Shown: piece after piece, positions 6,480 through 13,483 of the stretch | Layout of the letters: each line of letters opens with the position of its first letter | Numbering within the stretch: position 1 is the first letter of the stretch | Assembly: GCA_004173415.1 (NCBI GenBank) | Contig: SEHC01000005.1 | Coordinates: 1-19,742, forward strand | Direction: 5' to 3' | DNA: 19,742 nucleotides | Source: Lysobacteraceae bacterium | GTDB lineage: Bacteria; Pseudomonadota; Gammaproteobacteria; Xanthomonadales; Xanthomonadaceae | Made by a program: the position numbers and the translations under genes | The notes under the pieces: generated by a model | What the model was told of the DNA's origin: nothing | The model's input: the letters and a program-made list of their open reading frames with translations, nothing else | Database searches by the model: none

Positions 6480-8441
6480 TCAGGCATCGAAGCCTATCCC
6501 GGTTAGCAGGGCATTCACCCGCGGGTCGCCGCGCAGCGGATCCAGGAAGGGATCGTTGCGCGCATAGATCAGGCCGGAGTCACCCGCGGCCCGCGCTTTC
6601 AGCAGCCGCTCGATTGCCGCTTCCCGATCGCCCCACTGGGCCAGCACCTGCGCCTGCTGGTACAGGACGGTGTCGCCGAGTTCGGCCACCAGTCGATCCA
6701 TCGCCGCGCGTGCGGCGGCGTGCTGGCCGCCAAGGTGCTCGACGATCGCCAGCCCCGTCAGGCGGAAGTCCGGCACCGGCTCGGCGCTGTATTCGGCGCG
6801 CGCCTGGACAAGGTCTTCCAGGTTGACGAGTGCATCGCCGATCGCGGCATGCGCGCGCGCCATGCGCGGGTTCATCTGCAACGACTTGCGCAGCGGCGGG
6901 ATTGACGCTTCAAAGCGGCGCGCCGCGTACTCGATGGTCCCGGCGGCCCGGTGGATCAGAGCATTCAAGCGGTCGCGGGCCAGCGCCCGCCCGATCGCCT
7001 CGGCTGCCTCGCGCACGCGGCCGGTGCGCGCGCAGTACTGGGCCCAGCGCGCCTGCACGGTCGCTTCGCCCGCACCCAGTACGCTGGACTTCTCGAACGG
7101 CGCGCGTGCCGCACGGGCATCCAGGCGGCCTTGGAACAACACGAAACCGAGCATGGAATGGGCGCCTGCATACCCGGGCGCCAGCGCGATGGCGCGCTGG
7201 GCCGCCGCCACTGCCTGGTCGTACATCGCCGCATGCTGGCCGACGCGCACGTACTGGTTGGCCAGCGTGGTCAAGGCCAATGAGCGGGCCGCATGGGCGG
7301 CCGCATACCCCGGATCCAGGGCGATGGCCGCATCGAACAGGGCCAGCGCCTCGCGTTCGGAGGCCTCGTCGTTGCCGGTCTCGTACAGCGCGCGCCCGCG
7401 CAGGTAGGCATCGAAGGCGGCCACGTCGGTGGTGCCGCCCGAAGCCGCGCGCTGCTGGGTCGGCGTGCCCGGGTTGGCGACGCGCGCGGCCAGCGCCGCT
7501 GCCACGGTGTCGGCGATCTCGCTCTGCACCGCGAACACATCGTCGATGCGCCGCTCGAACACTTGGGTCCAACGGCTGAAGCCGGTGCGTCCGTCGACCA
7601 GGTCGGCGGCCACGCGCACGGTATCGCCCGCCCAGCGCACGCTGCCATCGAGCAGGAAGGCCACGCCCAGTTGCGCGGCGATCTTCACCGCGCCTTCGTC
7701 GCTGGCGCGAAACCTGGCCGAGGACGCCTGGGCCATGACCTTGAGCCTGCGGTTGCGGGCCAGGGTCGCGCGCACTTCCTCGGAGAGGCCATCGGAGAAA
7801 TAGGCCTGCTTCGGGTCGCCGCTGAGATTCTCGAACGGGAGCACCGCCACGCTGCCCTCCGCCTCGGGCGTCGGATCGAACCAGCCCCGCCGCCAGCGCC
7901 AGCCCCATACGCCTGTCGCGGTCGCGGCCGCCGCCGCGACCACGCCACCGGCCAGCAGGCCGCGACGCAAGGGGTCCGGCGACGGCGGCCGCATCGCGGT
8001 CCGCGGCACGGGTTCGTGGCCGGCCAGCGGCAGCACCGCGCGCATGACCGCCTGCATCGAGGCCGGGTCGATGTGGCCCTTCGGAAAAGTGAGCGCAATC
8101 GACTGGTACTGGCGGAACCCCATCGGCGGTTCCGTCCCGTCGATCGACAACGGCACCAGTTTCTTCAGGTCGCGGCCGCGTGCGGCTTCGTCCAGCACCC
8201 AGTCCGACGCGACCGAGTTCCGGGACCAGAGCACGACCACAGCATCGCTGGCGGCAAGCGCGGCCTCGATGGTCCTGGCGAAAGCCGCGCCACCTTCGAT
8301 CAGCGTGTCCCACCAGACCTGCAAGCCGGCTTCTTCCAGGGCGCGGGCCAGGATCCGTGCCTGTTGCTGATCGGCCCGGGAATAGCTCAGGAACACGCTG
8401 GGGCGTGCTGGCTGCTGCAGGCCTGGATCCCCGCTGGACAT
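6480..8441 (-). CDS. TIR domain, TM segment, TolB-like domain, TPR repeat protein
   Basis: A 653-residue multidomain protein. Residues 14-130 form a TIR domain (SVFLSYSRADQQQA at the start; SxxSxW-VLDE with Glu85 where NADase TIRs carry their catalytic glutamate). A probable transmembrane helix follows (about 159-181, then basic WRWRRGW). Next is a TolB-N/FlgO-like domain of the type found in CadC/adenylate-cyclase-related TPR proteins (SVAVLPFENLSGDPKQAYFSDGLSEEV, about 197-320), and then TPR-like helical repeats to the end (about 345-645). Similar architectures in proteobacteria are annotated as TIR or adenylate-cyclase-like TPR proteins without a firm role. The TIR part would be cytoplasmic and the TPR part periplasmic, by topology inference. 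It might act in NAD+ signalling or defence. The start at 8441 has only a distant GAGGG. Confidence 0.88.
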   Translation of the reverse strand: MSSGDPGLQQPARPSVFLSYSRADQQQARILARALEEAGLQVWWDTLIEGGAAFARTIEAALAASDAVVVLWSRNSVASDWVLDEAARGRDLKKLVPLSIDGTEPPMGFRQYQSIALTFPKGHIDPASMQAVMRAVLPLAGHEPVPRTAMRPPSPDPLRRGLLAGGVVAAAAATATGVWGWRWRRGWFDPTPEAEGSVAVLPFENLSGDPKQAYFSDGLSEEVRATLARNRRLKVMAQASSARFRASDEGAVKIAAQLGVAFLLDGSVRWAGDTVRVAADLVDGRTGFSRWTQVFERRIDDVFAVQSEIADTVAAALAARVANPGTPTQQRAASGGTTDVAAFDAYLRGRALYETGNDEASEREALALFDAAIALDPGYAAAHAARSLALTTLANQYVRVGQHAAMYDQAVAAAQRAIALAPGYAGAHSMLGFVLFQGRLDARAARAPFEKSSVLGAGEATVQARWAQYCARTGRVREAAEAIGRALARDRLNALIHRAAGTIEYAARRFEASIPPLRKSLQMNPRMARAHAAIGDALVNLEDLVQARAEYSAEPVPDFRLTGLAIVEHLGGQHAAARAAMDRLVAELGDTVLYQQAQVLAQWGDREAAIERLLKARAAGDSGLIYARNDPFLDPLRGDPRVNALLTGIGFDA

Positions 8442-8641
8442 GGTCGTAGCCGTCGTCCCTCGAAGCGTTCAGCTTACTCCACCAACGACGCATGGCCACG
8501 GGACCGGCCCGGCCGCCCGTGCCGCGAGCGGCCGACGACCGCACCGGCGCGCCGCGGGCGCGGTCATCGCCCTGCAACATCGCCGACGCAAACTTGTTGC
8601 CCGGCTGTCACATGGCCGGTTTCAACATGGGAGCAATGCGC

Positions 8642-9127
8642 ATGCGGGCAGCATCGAAGGCGGCGGTGGCAGTGGTCCTGGCCCTTGGATCCGTGGACGC
8701 GGCGGCCGGCCCGGCCTATGTCGATATCGAACGGCGCCTGGATGCCGCGCAACTGCACGCCACCGGCCTGGACGGCCTGTCGCCGAGACAACTGGAGTTG
8801 TTGAACCGGCTGCTGCGCGATGACGTGGCCAGGGCCGTGGAGGAAGGCACGGCCGAGGCCCAGGCCAGGCGCGAGGCTTCTTCGGCCCTGGTCGGGCTCG
8901 GCGACGAGCCGGTCCACAGCCGGATCGCGGACAAGGTCGCGGGCTGGGAGCCGGGCACTGTGTTCGTGCTGGAGAACGGCCAGCGCTGGAAGGTGCTCAA
9001 GGGCGAAATGAAGTTGCGCGCGCCGTTGGAGTCTCCGGAAGTCAGCGTGATCCCCGGCATCGCCGGACGCTGGTTCCTGCAACTGGACGAAGACCTGCCC
9101 AAGGCGCGCGTCTATCGCATCGATTGA
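8642..9127 (+). CDS. Small exported hypothetical protein
   Basis: A 161-residue protein with an N-terminal signal peptide (MRAASKAAVAVVLALGS, cleavage probably near the Ala-Ala-Ala-Gly at 20-23). It has a helical middle part (SPRQLELLNRLLRDD, and an Ala/Glu/Arg-rich stretch). Its beta-rich C-terminal part (about 105-161) contains FVLENGQRWKVLKG and ends in VYRID. This looks like a periplasmic beta-barrel/SH3-like fold, but I do not recognise a named family. The ATG at 8642 was chosen because GGGAG (8629-8633) lies eight bases upstream and the signal peptide begins there; the open frame reaches back to 8492 with unlikely residues. It is divergent from the TIR-TPR gene. Confidence 0.78.
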   Translation: MRAASKAAVAVVLALGSVDAAAGPAYVDIERRLDAAQLHATGLDGLSPRQLELLNRLLRDDVARAVEEGTAEAQARREASSALVGLGDEPVHSRIADKVAGWEPGTVFVLENGQRWKVLKGEMKLRAPLESPEVSVIPGIAGRWFLQLDEDLPKARVYRID

Positions 9128-9177
9128 TGCGGGAAACAGGTGTGGATCTTCCCCGCCCATCGGCGGCTGAACCGTGA

Positions 9178-9207
9178 TTCAACGCCACCCGTTTCCGCGG
9201 CGTTGAA
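9178..9207. repeat. Inverted repeat upstream of hsp20
   Basis: Perfect 9-base arms TTCAACGCC (9178-9186) and GGCGTTGAA (9199-9207) with a 12-base spacer. The right arm overlaps the candidate heat-shock -35 element. It lies 50 bases after the stop of the upstream gene, so it could be a terminator without a T-tract or an operator for hsp20. Its geometry resembles CIRCE-type operators, but the sequence is different. Confidence 0.6.
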
Positions 9208-9229
9208 AATGTTCGCGCCAATCCCAGAT
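9202..9229 (+). promoter_or_regulatory. Candidate sigma32 heat-shock promoter for hsp20
   Basis: GTTGAAA (9202-9208) and CCCAGAT (9223-9229) with a 14-base spacer resemble the sigma32 consensus (CTTGAAA, then CCCCATnT). The position about 45 bases before the hsp20 ATG fits. The match is partial, so this is a proposal only. Confidence 0.4.
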
Positions 9230-9236
9230 GGTGCGG

Positions 9237-9255
9237 CGGACGGGCGGTCCGTCCG
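9237..9255 (+). promoter_or_regulatory. Hairpin in the hsp20 5' leader
   Basis: Perfect 7-base arms CGGACGG (9237-9243) and CCGTCCG (9249-9255) with a 5-base loop lie just upstream of the ribosome-binding site GGAG (9263-9266). Small heat-shock genes are often controlled by RNA thermometers in the leader. Here the hairpin does not visibly cover the ribosome-binding site, so its role is open. Confidence 0.45.
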
Positions 9256-9273
9256 AACCTCTGGAGACTCGTC

Positions 9274-9753
9274 ATGAACAGGAACCTGGTCCGCCACCCG
9301 CAGTGGCCCAATCAGAACCTTGGCACCGATCCCTTGCGGCAGCTGTTCGACCGCATGTTCGAAGGCAATATCTTCCAGCCGGAATCCACCGAGGACTCCT
9401 CCGTGGTCACCAGCCAATGGGTGCCACGGGTGGATATCCGCGAAGAAGCCGGCCGCTTCGTCCTGCTGGCCGACATTCCCGGCGTAGAGCCGCAGGACAT
9501 CGAAGTGCAGATGGACAAGGGCATGCTCACCATCAAGGGCGAACGCAATATCGAGGGCGGAAACGAAGGCGATTCGTTCTCGCGGATCGAACGCCGGCAC
9601 GGCATGTTCCATCGCCGTTTCGCCCTGCCCGACAGCGCCAACCCGGAAGGCATTTCCGCGACAGGCCGGAACGGCGTGCTCGAGATCGTCATTCCGAAGC
9701 GGCCGGAAACCACGCCGCGCCGGATCCAGGTCGACAAGGTATTCAATTCGTGA
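9274..9753 (+). CDS. Small heat-shock protein, Hsp20/alpha-crystallin family
   Basis: A 159-residue ATP-independent chaperone that should bind unfolding proteins as oligomers. After an N-terminal region with LRQLFDRMFEG, the alpha-crystallin domain runs from about residue 47 (VPRVDIREEAGRFVLLADIPGVEPQDIEV) through MLTIKGER and FHRRFALPD to the diagnostic GVLEIVIPKRPE. The C-terminal tail has Ile-Gln-Val as the I-x-I-like motif used for oligomer contacts. The ATG at 9274 has GGAG seven bases upstream. The upstream region contains a possible sigma32 promoter and two inverted repeats, which fits heat induction. A strong hairpin separates it from the next gene. Confidence 0.95.
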   Translation: MNRNLVRHPQWPNQNLGTDPLRQLFDRMFEGNIFQPESTEDSSVVTSQWVPRVDIREEAGRFVLLADIPGVEPQDIEVQMDKGMLTIKGERNIEGGNEGDSFSRIERRHGMFHRRFALPDSANPEGISATGRNGVLEIVIPKRPETTPRRIQVDKVFNS

Positions 9754-9760
9754 GGCGCCG

Positions 9761-9792
9761 GGGCCATCCGGGAACCCATGCCCGGATGGCCC
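9761..9792 (+). terminator. Strong intercistronic hairpin after hsp20
   Basis: A perfect 12-base inverted repeat, GGGCCATCCGGG (9761-9772) and CCCGGATGGCCC (9781-9792), with an 8-base loop. It starts seven bases after the hsp20 stop codon and ends 15 bases before the next ATG. There is no T-tract, so it may be an attenuator or an mRNA-stabilising structure rather than a full terminator. Confidence 0.6.
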
Positions 9793-9807
9793 TGCACGGA
9801 GACCATC

Positions 9808-10113
9808 ATGGACCGTTCCCTCGAAGAAGCGCTGAGCGGCCTGCAGGCGCAACTGCACGTCTATCGGCTGGCGTTGCAGGCCTTGGTCCGCAGCCATCCG
9901 GATCCCGCCGGCTTGCTGCAATGCTGGCGCAGGGTGCTGGACGAGGCGCCGGATTACGTGCCGCTGGCCCCGTCGGACGTCCGCCACAGCCCCTTGCTGC
10001 GCGAGCAATGCCAGGCCTACGCGGAGGACTGGACCGCCGAACTGGTGGACCTGGCCACCTCGCTTTCGGCCGCGGCGGATGCGCCGGCGTCGCGCGACGA
10101 CCCGGCTCGCTGA
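9808..10113 (+). CDS. Small hypothetical protein downstream of hsp20
   Basis: A 101-residue, probably helical cytosolic protein (SLEEALSGLQAQLHVYRLAL; LLQCWRRVLDEAPDY). It has no signal peptide or membrane segment and I do not recognise a family. The ATG at 9808 has GGAG (9798-9801) six bases upstream and starts a typical N-terminus; an ATG at 9778 in the same frame lies in the loop of the preceding hairpin and is less likely. It follows hsp20 on the same strand and may be partly co-transcribed with it. A short hairpin of GCCGGC arms (10120-10136) lies between it and the convergent msrA. Confidence 0.65.
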   Translation: MDRSLEEALSGLQAQLHVYRLALQALVRSHPDPAGLLQCWRRVLDEAPDYVPLAPSDVRHSPLLREQCQAYAEDWTAELVDLATSLSAAADAPASRDDPAR

Positions 10114-10119
10114 TCAATT

Positions 10120-10136
10120 GCCGGCAAACGGCCGGC
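10120..10136. terminator. Possible weak hairpin between convergent genes
   Basis: GCCGGC arms (10120-10125 and 10131-10136) with the loop AAACG lie between the small hypothetical gene and msrA. There is no long T-tract; this is a weak terminator candidate. Confidence 0.3.
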
Positions 10137-10167
10137 CTTCGGTTCCTGGCTGCTGCGTCAGGCGACC

Positions 10168-10704
10168 CTAGTCGCGCATGAAGTGGCAGCTGTAGCCGCC
10201 GGGATGCTTGCGCAGGTAGTCCTGGTGGTAGGCCTCGGCGCTGTACCAGGTCGATGCCGGTTCGATCGAGGTGGTGACGGGCTGTTTCCATTTGCCTGAT
10301 GCATTCACCCGCGCGATCACCGTCTCGGCGGTGGCCGCCTGCTCGGGTGTGGCCGGAAACAGGGCGGACCGGTACTGGGTGCCCACGTCGTTGCCCTGGC
10401 GGTTGAGCGTGGTCGGGTCATGCAGCTTGAAGAACCACTTCTCCAGCAGCTCTTCGTAGCTGAGCACGGCCGGATCGAAGGTGACCCGGATCGCCTCGGC
10501 GTGCCCGGACTTGCTGTCATGGGTGTCGTCGTAGGTCGGGTTCTCCAGCCAGCCGCCGGTGTAACCGACATCAGTGTCGATCACCCCCGGTACCGCGCGC
10601 AGGATCTCCTCCACGCCCCAGAAGCAGCCACCGGCCAGGGTGGCGGTCTCGGTCCGCCGTCCTTCCGCGATCGGGAGGTCCGCGGCGTCGCTATTCGTGT
10701 TCAT
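10168..10704 (-). CDS. msrA: Peptide methionine sulfoxide reductase MsrA
   Basis: Reduces the S-epimer of methionine sulfoxide in proteins, using thioredoxin as reductant. The 178-residue protein has the diagnostic GGCFWG with catalytic Cys27. It also has the family blocks VGYTGG, GHAEAIRVTFDP, HDPTTLNRQGNDVGTQYRS, and a C-terminal GYSCHF whose Cys173 may be the resolving cysteine. There is no signal peptide, so it is cytoplasmic. I prefer the ATG at 10704 because AAGGA (10716-10712) lies seven bases upstream; the in-frame ATG at 10710 would be almost on top of it. A promoter (TTGAGC, 18 bases, TACGAT) lies at 10769-10740, its -35 overlapping the end of the upstream flavoprotein gene. Confidence 0.96.
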   Translation of the reverse strand: MNTNSDAADLPIAEGRRTETATLAGGCFWGVEEILRAVPGVIDTDVGYTGGWLENPTYDDTHDSKSGHAEAIRVTFDPAVLSYEELLEKWFFKLHDPTTLNRQGNDVGTQYRSALFPATPEQAATAETVIARVNASGKWKQPVTTSIEPASTWYSAEAYHQDYLRKHPGGYSCHFMRD

Positions 10705-10739
10705 GGGCATGTCCTTGGGGGAGGTGTCGTGGGGCCGCG

Positions 10740-10769
10740 ATCGTAGTCCACTCCGGGTCCGGCGCTCAA
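10740..10769 (-). promoter_or_regulatory. Candidate promoter for msrA
   Basis: On the minus strand, -35 TTGAGC (10769-10764), an 18-base spacer and -10 TACGAT (10745-10740). The -35 overlaps the stop codon of the thioredoxin-reductase-like gene, so msrA may be transcribed separately. Confidence 0.4.
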
Positions 10770-11689
10770 CGCGCCGGCGCCTGCCGGGGTCGATGCGGCA
10801 GCAGGTTGTGGATGCAGGTCGCCGCCTTGGCGGCCTGGCCCACGGCCACGGCGATCTGGTTTAGGCCGCTGACCACGTCGCCGATGGCGAACAGTCCGTC
10901 CACCCGGGTCATCTGGTTCCCGTCCACCGGAATCTCCCCGTCCACCAGCTCGACGCCCGTTGCGCGCGCAAGCTCCGCGCTGGTGATCGAACCCAGGAAC
11001 GGATAGACCGTATCGAGCTCCGTCACCAGCCCGTCGCTGTCCCGGTACGCACAGCGGGTGCCGTCGAACTCCAGGCGTCCGCCGGCGGGCAGCAGCCTGA
11101 CCCCAGCCTGCAGCGCCGTCGCCAGCGCCTGCCCCGCCGGGTCCGCTTCGTCGACCGGCAGCAGATAGACCTGTTCGGAGTACGACCTGAGGAACAGGCC
11201 GTGGGTGGCGATGTCCGCGGAGCGACCGAGCACGCCGATGCGCTGGTCGGTGGCCTCGTAGGCGTCGCAGATCGAACAGAACCTCAGCGCACCCTTGGCC
11301 AGCGCCTCTTTCACCCAGGGATAGTCCGGCATGCGGTCGGCCAGTCCCGTGGCCAGGATCACGCAGCGGGCCTGCCAGCTGTGCGCGCCGGCCCGCAGGC
11401 GGAATCCGTCTGCCAGTTTCTCGACCGCGTCCACGCACACCGGCTCGAGCACCGCATCGAACGCGGCCGCCTGCTCGTGCATCCGCCGCAGCAGCTCCAC
11501 GCCGGAGATCCCGCTGGGAAAGCCGGGGCAGTTGTTGCTTTCCGGAATCCAGCGCGCGCGGCTCCTGCCCGCGTCCAGGATCAGGCACCTGCGGTGGAAC
11601 CGCCGCAGGTAGGTCGCCGCGGTCAGGCCTGCCGGCCCACCCCCGACGATGGCGACGTCGTAAATGTCGGTCTCTCCGGTCTCACGCAC
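10766..11689 (-). CDS. Thioredoxin-reductase-like FAD-dependent oxidoreductase
   Basis: A 307-residue flavoprotein of the low-molecular-weight thioredoxin reductase fold. The FAD-binding GGGPAG (residues 16-21) is followed by a central domain with the redox pair Cys138-Ser-Ile-Cys141 (TrxR has CAxCDG; here CSICDAYEA) and the C-terminal FAD motif LFAIGDVVSG. The second dinucleotide motif is degenerate: GVLGRSADIATHG instead of GGGxSAxEEA. The HRRxxxR NADPH-phosphate signature is replaced by LLPVDEADP, so the electron donor may not be NADPH. GTG at 11689 is preferred, with GAGG eight bases upstream; a GTG at 11698 would add three residues. It directly follows the cupin gene, whose stop codon forms part of this ribosome-binding site, so the two are an operon. 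Substrate unknown. Confidence 0.85.
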   Translation of the reverse strand: MRETGETDIYDVAIVGGGPAGLTAATYLRRFHRRCLILDAGRSRARWIPESNNCPGFPSGISGVELLRRMHEQAAAFDAVLEPVCVDAVEKLADGFRLRAGAHSWQARCVILATGLADRMPDYPWVKEALAKGALRFCSICDAYEATDQRIGVLGRSADIATHGLFLRSYSEQVYLLPVDEADPAGQALATALQAGVRLLPAGGRLEFDGTRCAYRDSDGLVTELDTVYPFLGSITSAELARATGVELVDGEIPVDGNQMTRVDGLFAIGDVVSGLNQIAVAVGQAAKAATCIHNLLPHRPRQAPAR

Positions 11690-11699
11690 GGCGGCCACC

Positions 11700-12041
11700 T
11701 CAGGCGCGCCCGGCGGGCAGTTCGTTCTCGTCGCCGTCGTACGCCGGGGGGCTGTACAGGTTCAGGGTCTTCAGCAAGCCGGTGCCGGTATTGCGGACCT
11801 CGTGCCGTTCGCCGTGGGCGATGACCACCAAGCTTCCCGGCTTGAGCCGCAGCCGCCTGCCTTCGACGACCGCGAGGCCGCAGCCTTCGACCACGAACAG
11901 CCATTGGTCGGCACCGCGGTGCCGGTTGTGCGGGCCGCCCTCGCAGCCGCCGGGCTCCAGCACCATCTGCGCGGCCTGGACCTGGCCCAGGCTGGGGCCC
12001 AGGCGGAAGCCGCGGCCGAAACGGAAGAACTCCTGCTTCAT
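11700..12041 (-). CDS. Single-domain cupin protein
   Basis: A 113-residue small beta-barrel protein. The first cupin motif is visible at GGPHNRHRGADQWLFVVEG, with His38, His41 and Gln46 as likely metal ligands. The second is at PGSLVVIAHGERHEVRNTG, with His80 as the fourth ligand. It has no signal peptide. Cupins of this size may be metal-dependent dioxygenases, isomerases or sensors, and the sequence does not decide which. Its stop codon is followed at once by the thioredoxin-reductase-like gene, so the two probably act together, for example in oxidant or quinone handling; that is inference. The ATG at 12041 has only a weak AGGTGA upstream. Confidence 0.85.
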   Translation of the reverse strand: MKQEFFRFGRGFRLGPSLGQVQAAQMVLEPGGCEGGPHNRHRGADQWLFVVEGCGLAVVEGRRLRLKPGSLVVIAHGERHEVRNTGTGLLKTLNLYSPPAYDGDENELPAGRA

Positions 12042-12222
12042 GGGTCACCTGCCATTCTCTGTGCCCACTACCATTGCCCAGGCGCGGTTCATGCACCGTG
12101 ATCGACCCGCGCCCAGCAGTTGCGATGGCGCCACCCGCAGCCTCGCCCGATCCGATCCGGCGACGCCGCCGCGGCCTGGCCGGGTCTCACTGATTGAGAC
12201 GCGCCGGCTTTAAGGTCGCCAA

Positions 12223-13479
12223 GTGAAGATCCTCGACAAGCTCGCGATCCTGGCCGACGCCGCCAAGTACGACGCGTCCTGCGCCTCCAGCGGCGCGGAC
12301 AAGCGCAACTCGGTCGGCACCGGCGGCATCGGCAGCACCGAGGGCATGGGCATCTGCCACTCCTACACGCCGGACGGCCGCTGTGTGTCGTTGCTGAAGA
12401 TCCTGCTGACCAATTTCTGCATCTTCGATTGCGCCTATTGCGTCAACCGGGTCTCCAGCAACGTGCCCCGCGCGCGCTTCACCCCGCAGGAAGTGGTCCA
12501 GCTGACCCTGGACTTCTACAAGCGCAACTATATCGAGGGGCTGTTCCTTTCCAGCGGCATCATCCGCGACAGCGACTACACCATGGAGCAGATGGTGGAG
12601 GTGGCCCGCTGCCTGCGCGAAGACCACAGGTTCGCCGGTTACATCCACCTCAAGACCATTCCCGACGCCAGCCCCGAACTGATGGCCGCGGCAGGCCGCC
12701 ATGCCGACCGCCTGAGCATCAATGTGGAACTGCCGACCGAAGGCGGGCTGGCGCACCTGGCGCCTGAGAAGAGCCAGCCACGGATCCGCGCGGCGATGGG
12801 CGACCTGCGCTGGCGGATCGAGGAAGGCAAGGAAGCGCGCAAGGATTCACGCAAGGTGACCGGGACCCTGCGCGCCAAGCCACCGAAGTTCGCGCCGGCC
12901 GGACAGAGCACGCAGATGATCATCGGCGCCGACGACGCCGACGACCGCTCCATCCTGGCCACCACCGACAACCTGTATGGCAACTACCGGCTGCGTCGCG
13001 TGTACTACTCGGCCTTCAGTCCGATCCCCGACGCCTCGTCGCGACTGCCGCTGCAGGCGCCGCCGCTGCAGCGCGAGAACCGCCTGTACCAGGCCGACTG
13101 GCTGTTGCGCTTCTACGGTTTTGGGGTCGAGGAAATCGCCCCCGTCGAGGCCGGCGGCATGCTCGACCTGGACATCGACCCGAAGCTGGCCTGGGCCCTG
13201 CGCAATCCGGCCCGCTTTCCGGTCGACGTCAACACCGCACCCAAGGAAATGCTGCTGCGCATTCCCGGCATGGGAACGCGCAATGTCGCGCGCGTGATCA
13301 CCTCCCGCAGGCACGGCGCGTTGCGGGTAGCCGACCTGGCCCGGTTGCGTTTGCCGATGAAGAAGGTGCTGCCCTTCGTCGCCTTGCCCGACCACCATCC
13401 GCGGCGGCGGCTGGACGACCCGCTACGCCTGCGTGCCGAGCTCGCGCCGCGCCCGCGGCAGGCGGGGCTGTTCGACTAG
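12223..13479 (+). CDS. Putative DNA modification/repair radical SAM protein (TIGR03916 type)
   Basis: A 418-residue radical SAM enzyme of the family that co-occurs with UdgX (TIGR03916). The [4Fe-4S] cluster motif is Cys66-x3-Cys70-x2-Cys73 (CIFDCAYC), preceded by the conserved SLLKILLTNF. The TIM-barrel part continues through LFLSSGIIRDSDYTMEQMVE, IHLKTIPDA and SINVELPTE. The C-terminal part has a helix-hairpin-helix (VNTAPKEMLLRIPGMGTRNVARVI), a DNA-binding element. This supports action on DNA, but the reaction is not known to me. The start is GTG at 12223, with AAGG (12212-12215) seven bases upstream. The UdgX gene begins four bases after its stop, so the two form an operon. Length and all key residues are intact. 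Confidence 0.92.
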   Translation: MKILDKLAILADAAKYDASCASSGADKRNSVGTGGIGSTEGMGICHSYTPDGRCVSLLKILLTNFCIFDCAYCVNRVSSNVPRARFTPQEVVQLTLDFYKRNYIEGLFLSSGIIRDSDYTMEQMVEVARCLREDHRFAGYIHLKTIPDASPELMAAAGRHADRLSINVELPTEGGLAHLAPEKSQPRIRAAMGDLRWRIEEGKEARKDSRKVTGTLRAKPPKFAPAGQSTQMIIGADDADDRSILATTDNLYGNYRLRRVYYSAFSPIPDASSRLPLQAPPLQRENRLYQADWLLRFYGFGVEEIAPVEAGGMLDLDIDPKLAWALRNPARFPVDVNTAPKEMLLRIPGMGTRNVARVITSRRHGALRVADLARLRLPMKKVLPFVALPDHHPRRRLDDPLRLRAELAPRPRQAGLFD

Positions 13480-13483
13480 CGGC

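Noticed and set aside
6910..8580. Minus-strand open frame of 556 codons overlapping the TIR-TPR gene in another frame
   Set aside because: It is Arg/Gly-rich and has no domain, while the TIR-TPR frame shows several.
7293..8804. Plus-strand open frame of 503 codons opposite the TIR-TPR gene
   Set aside because: Shadow frame with His/Arg/Gly bias and no ribosome-binding site.
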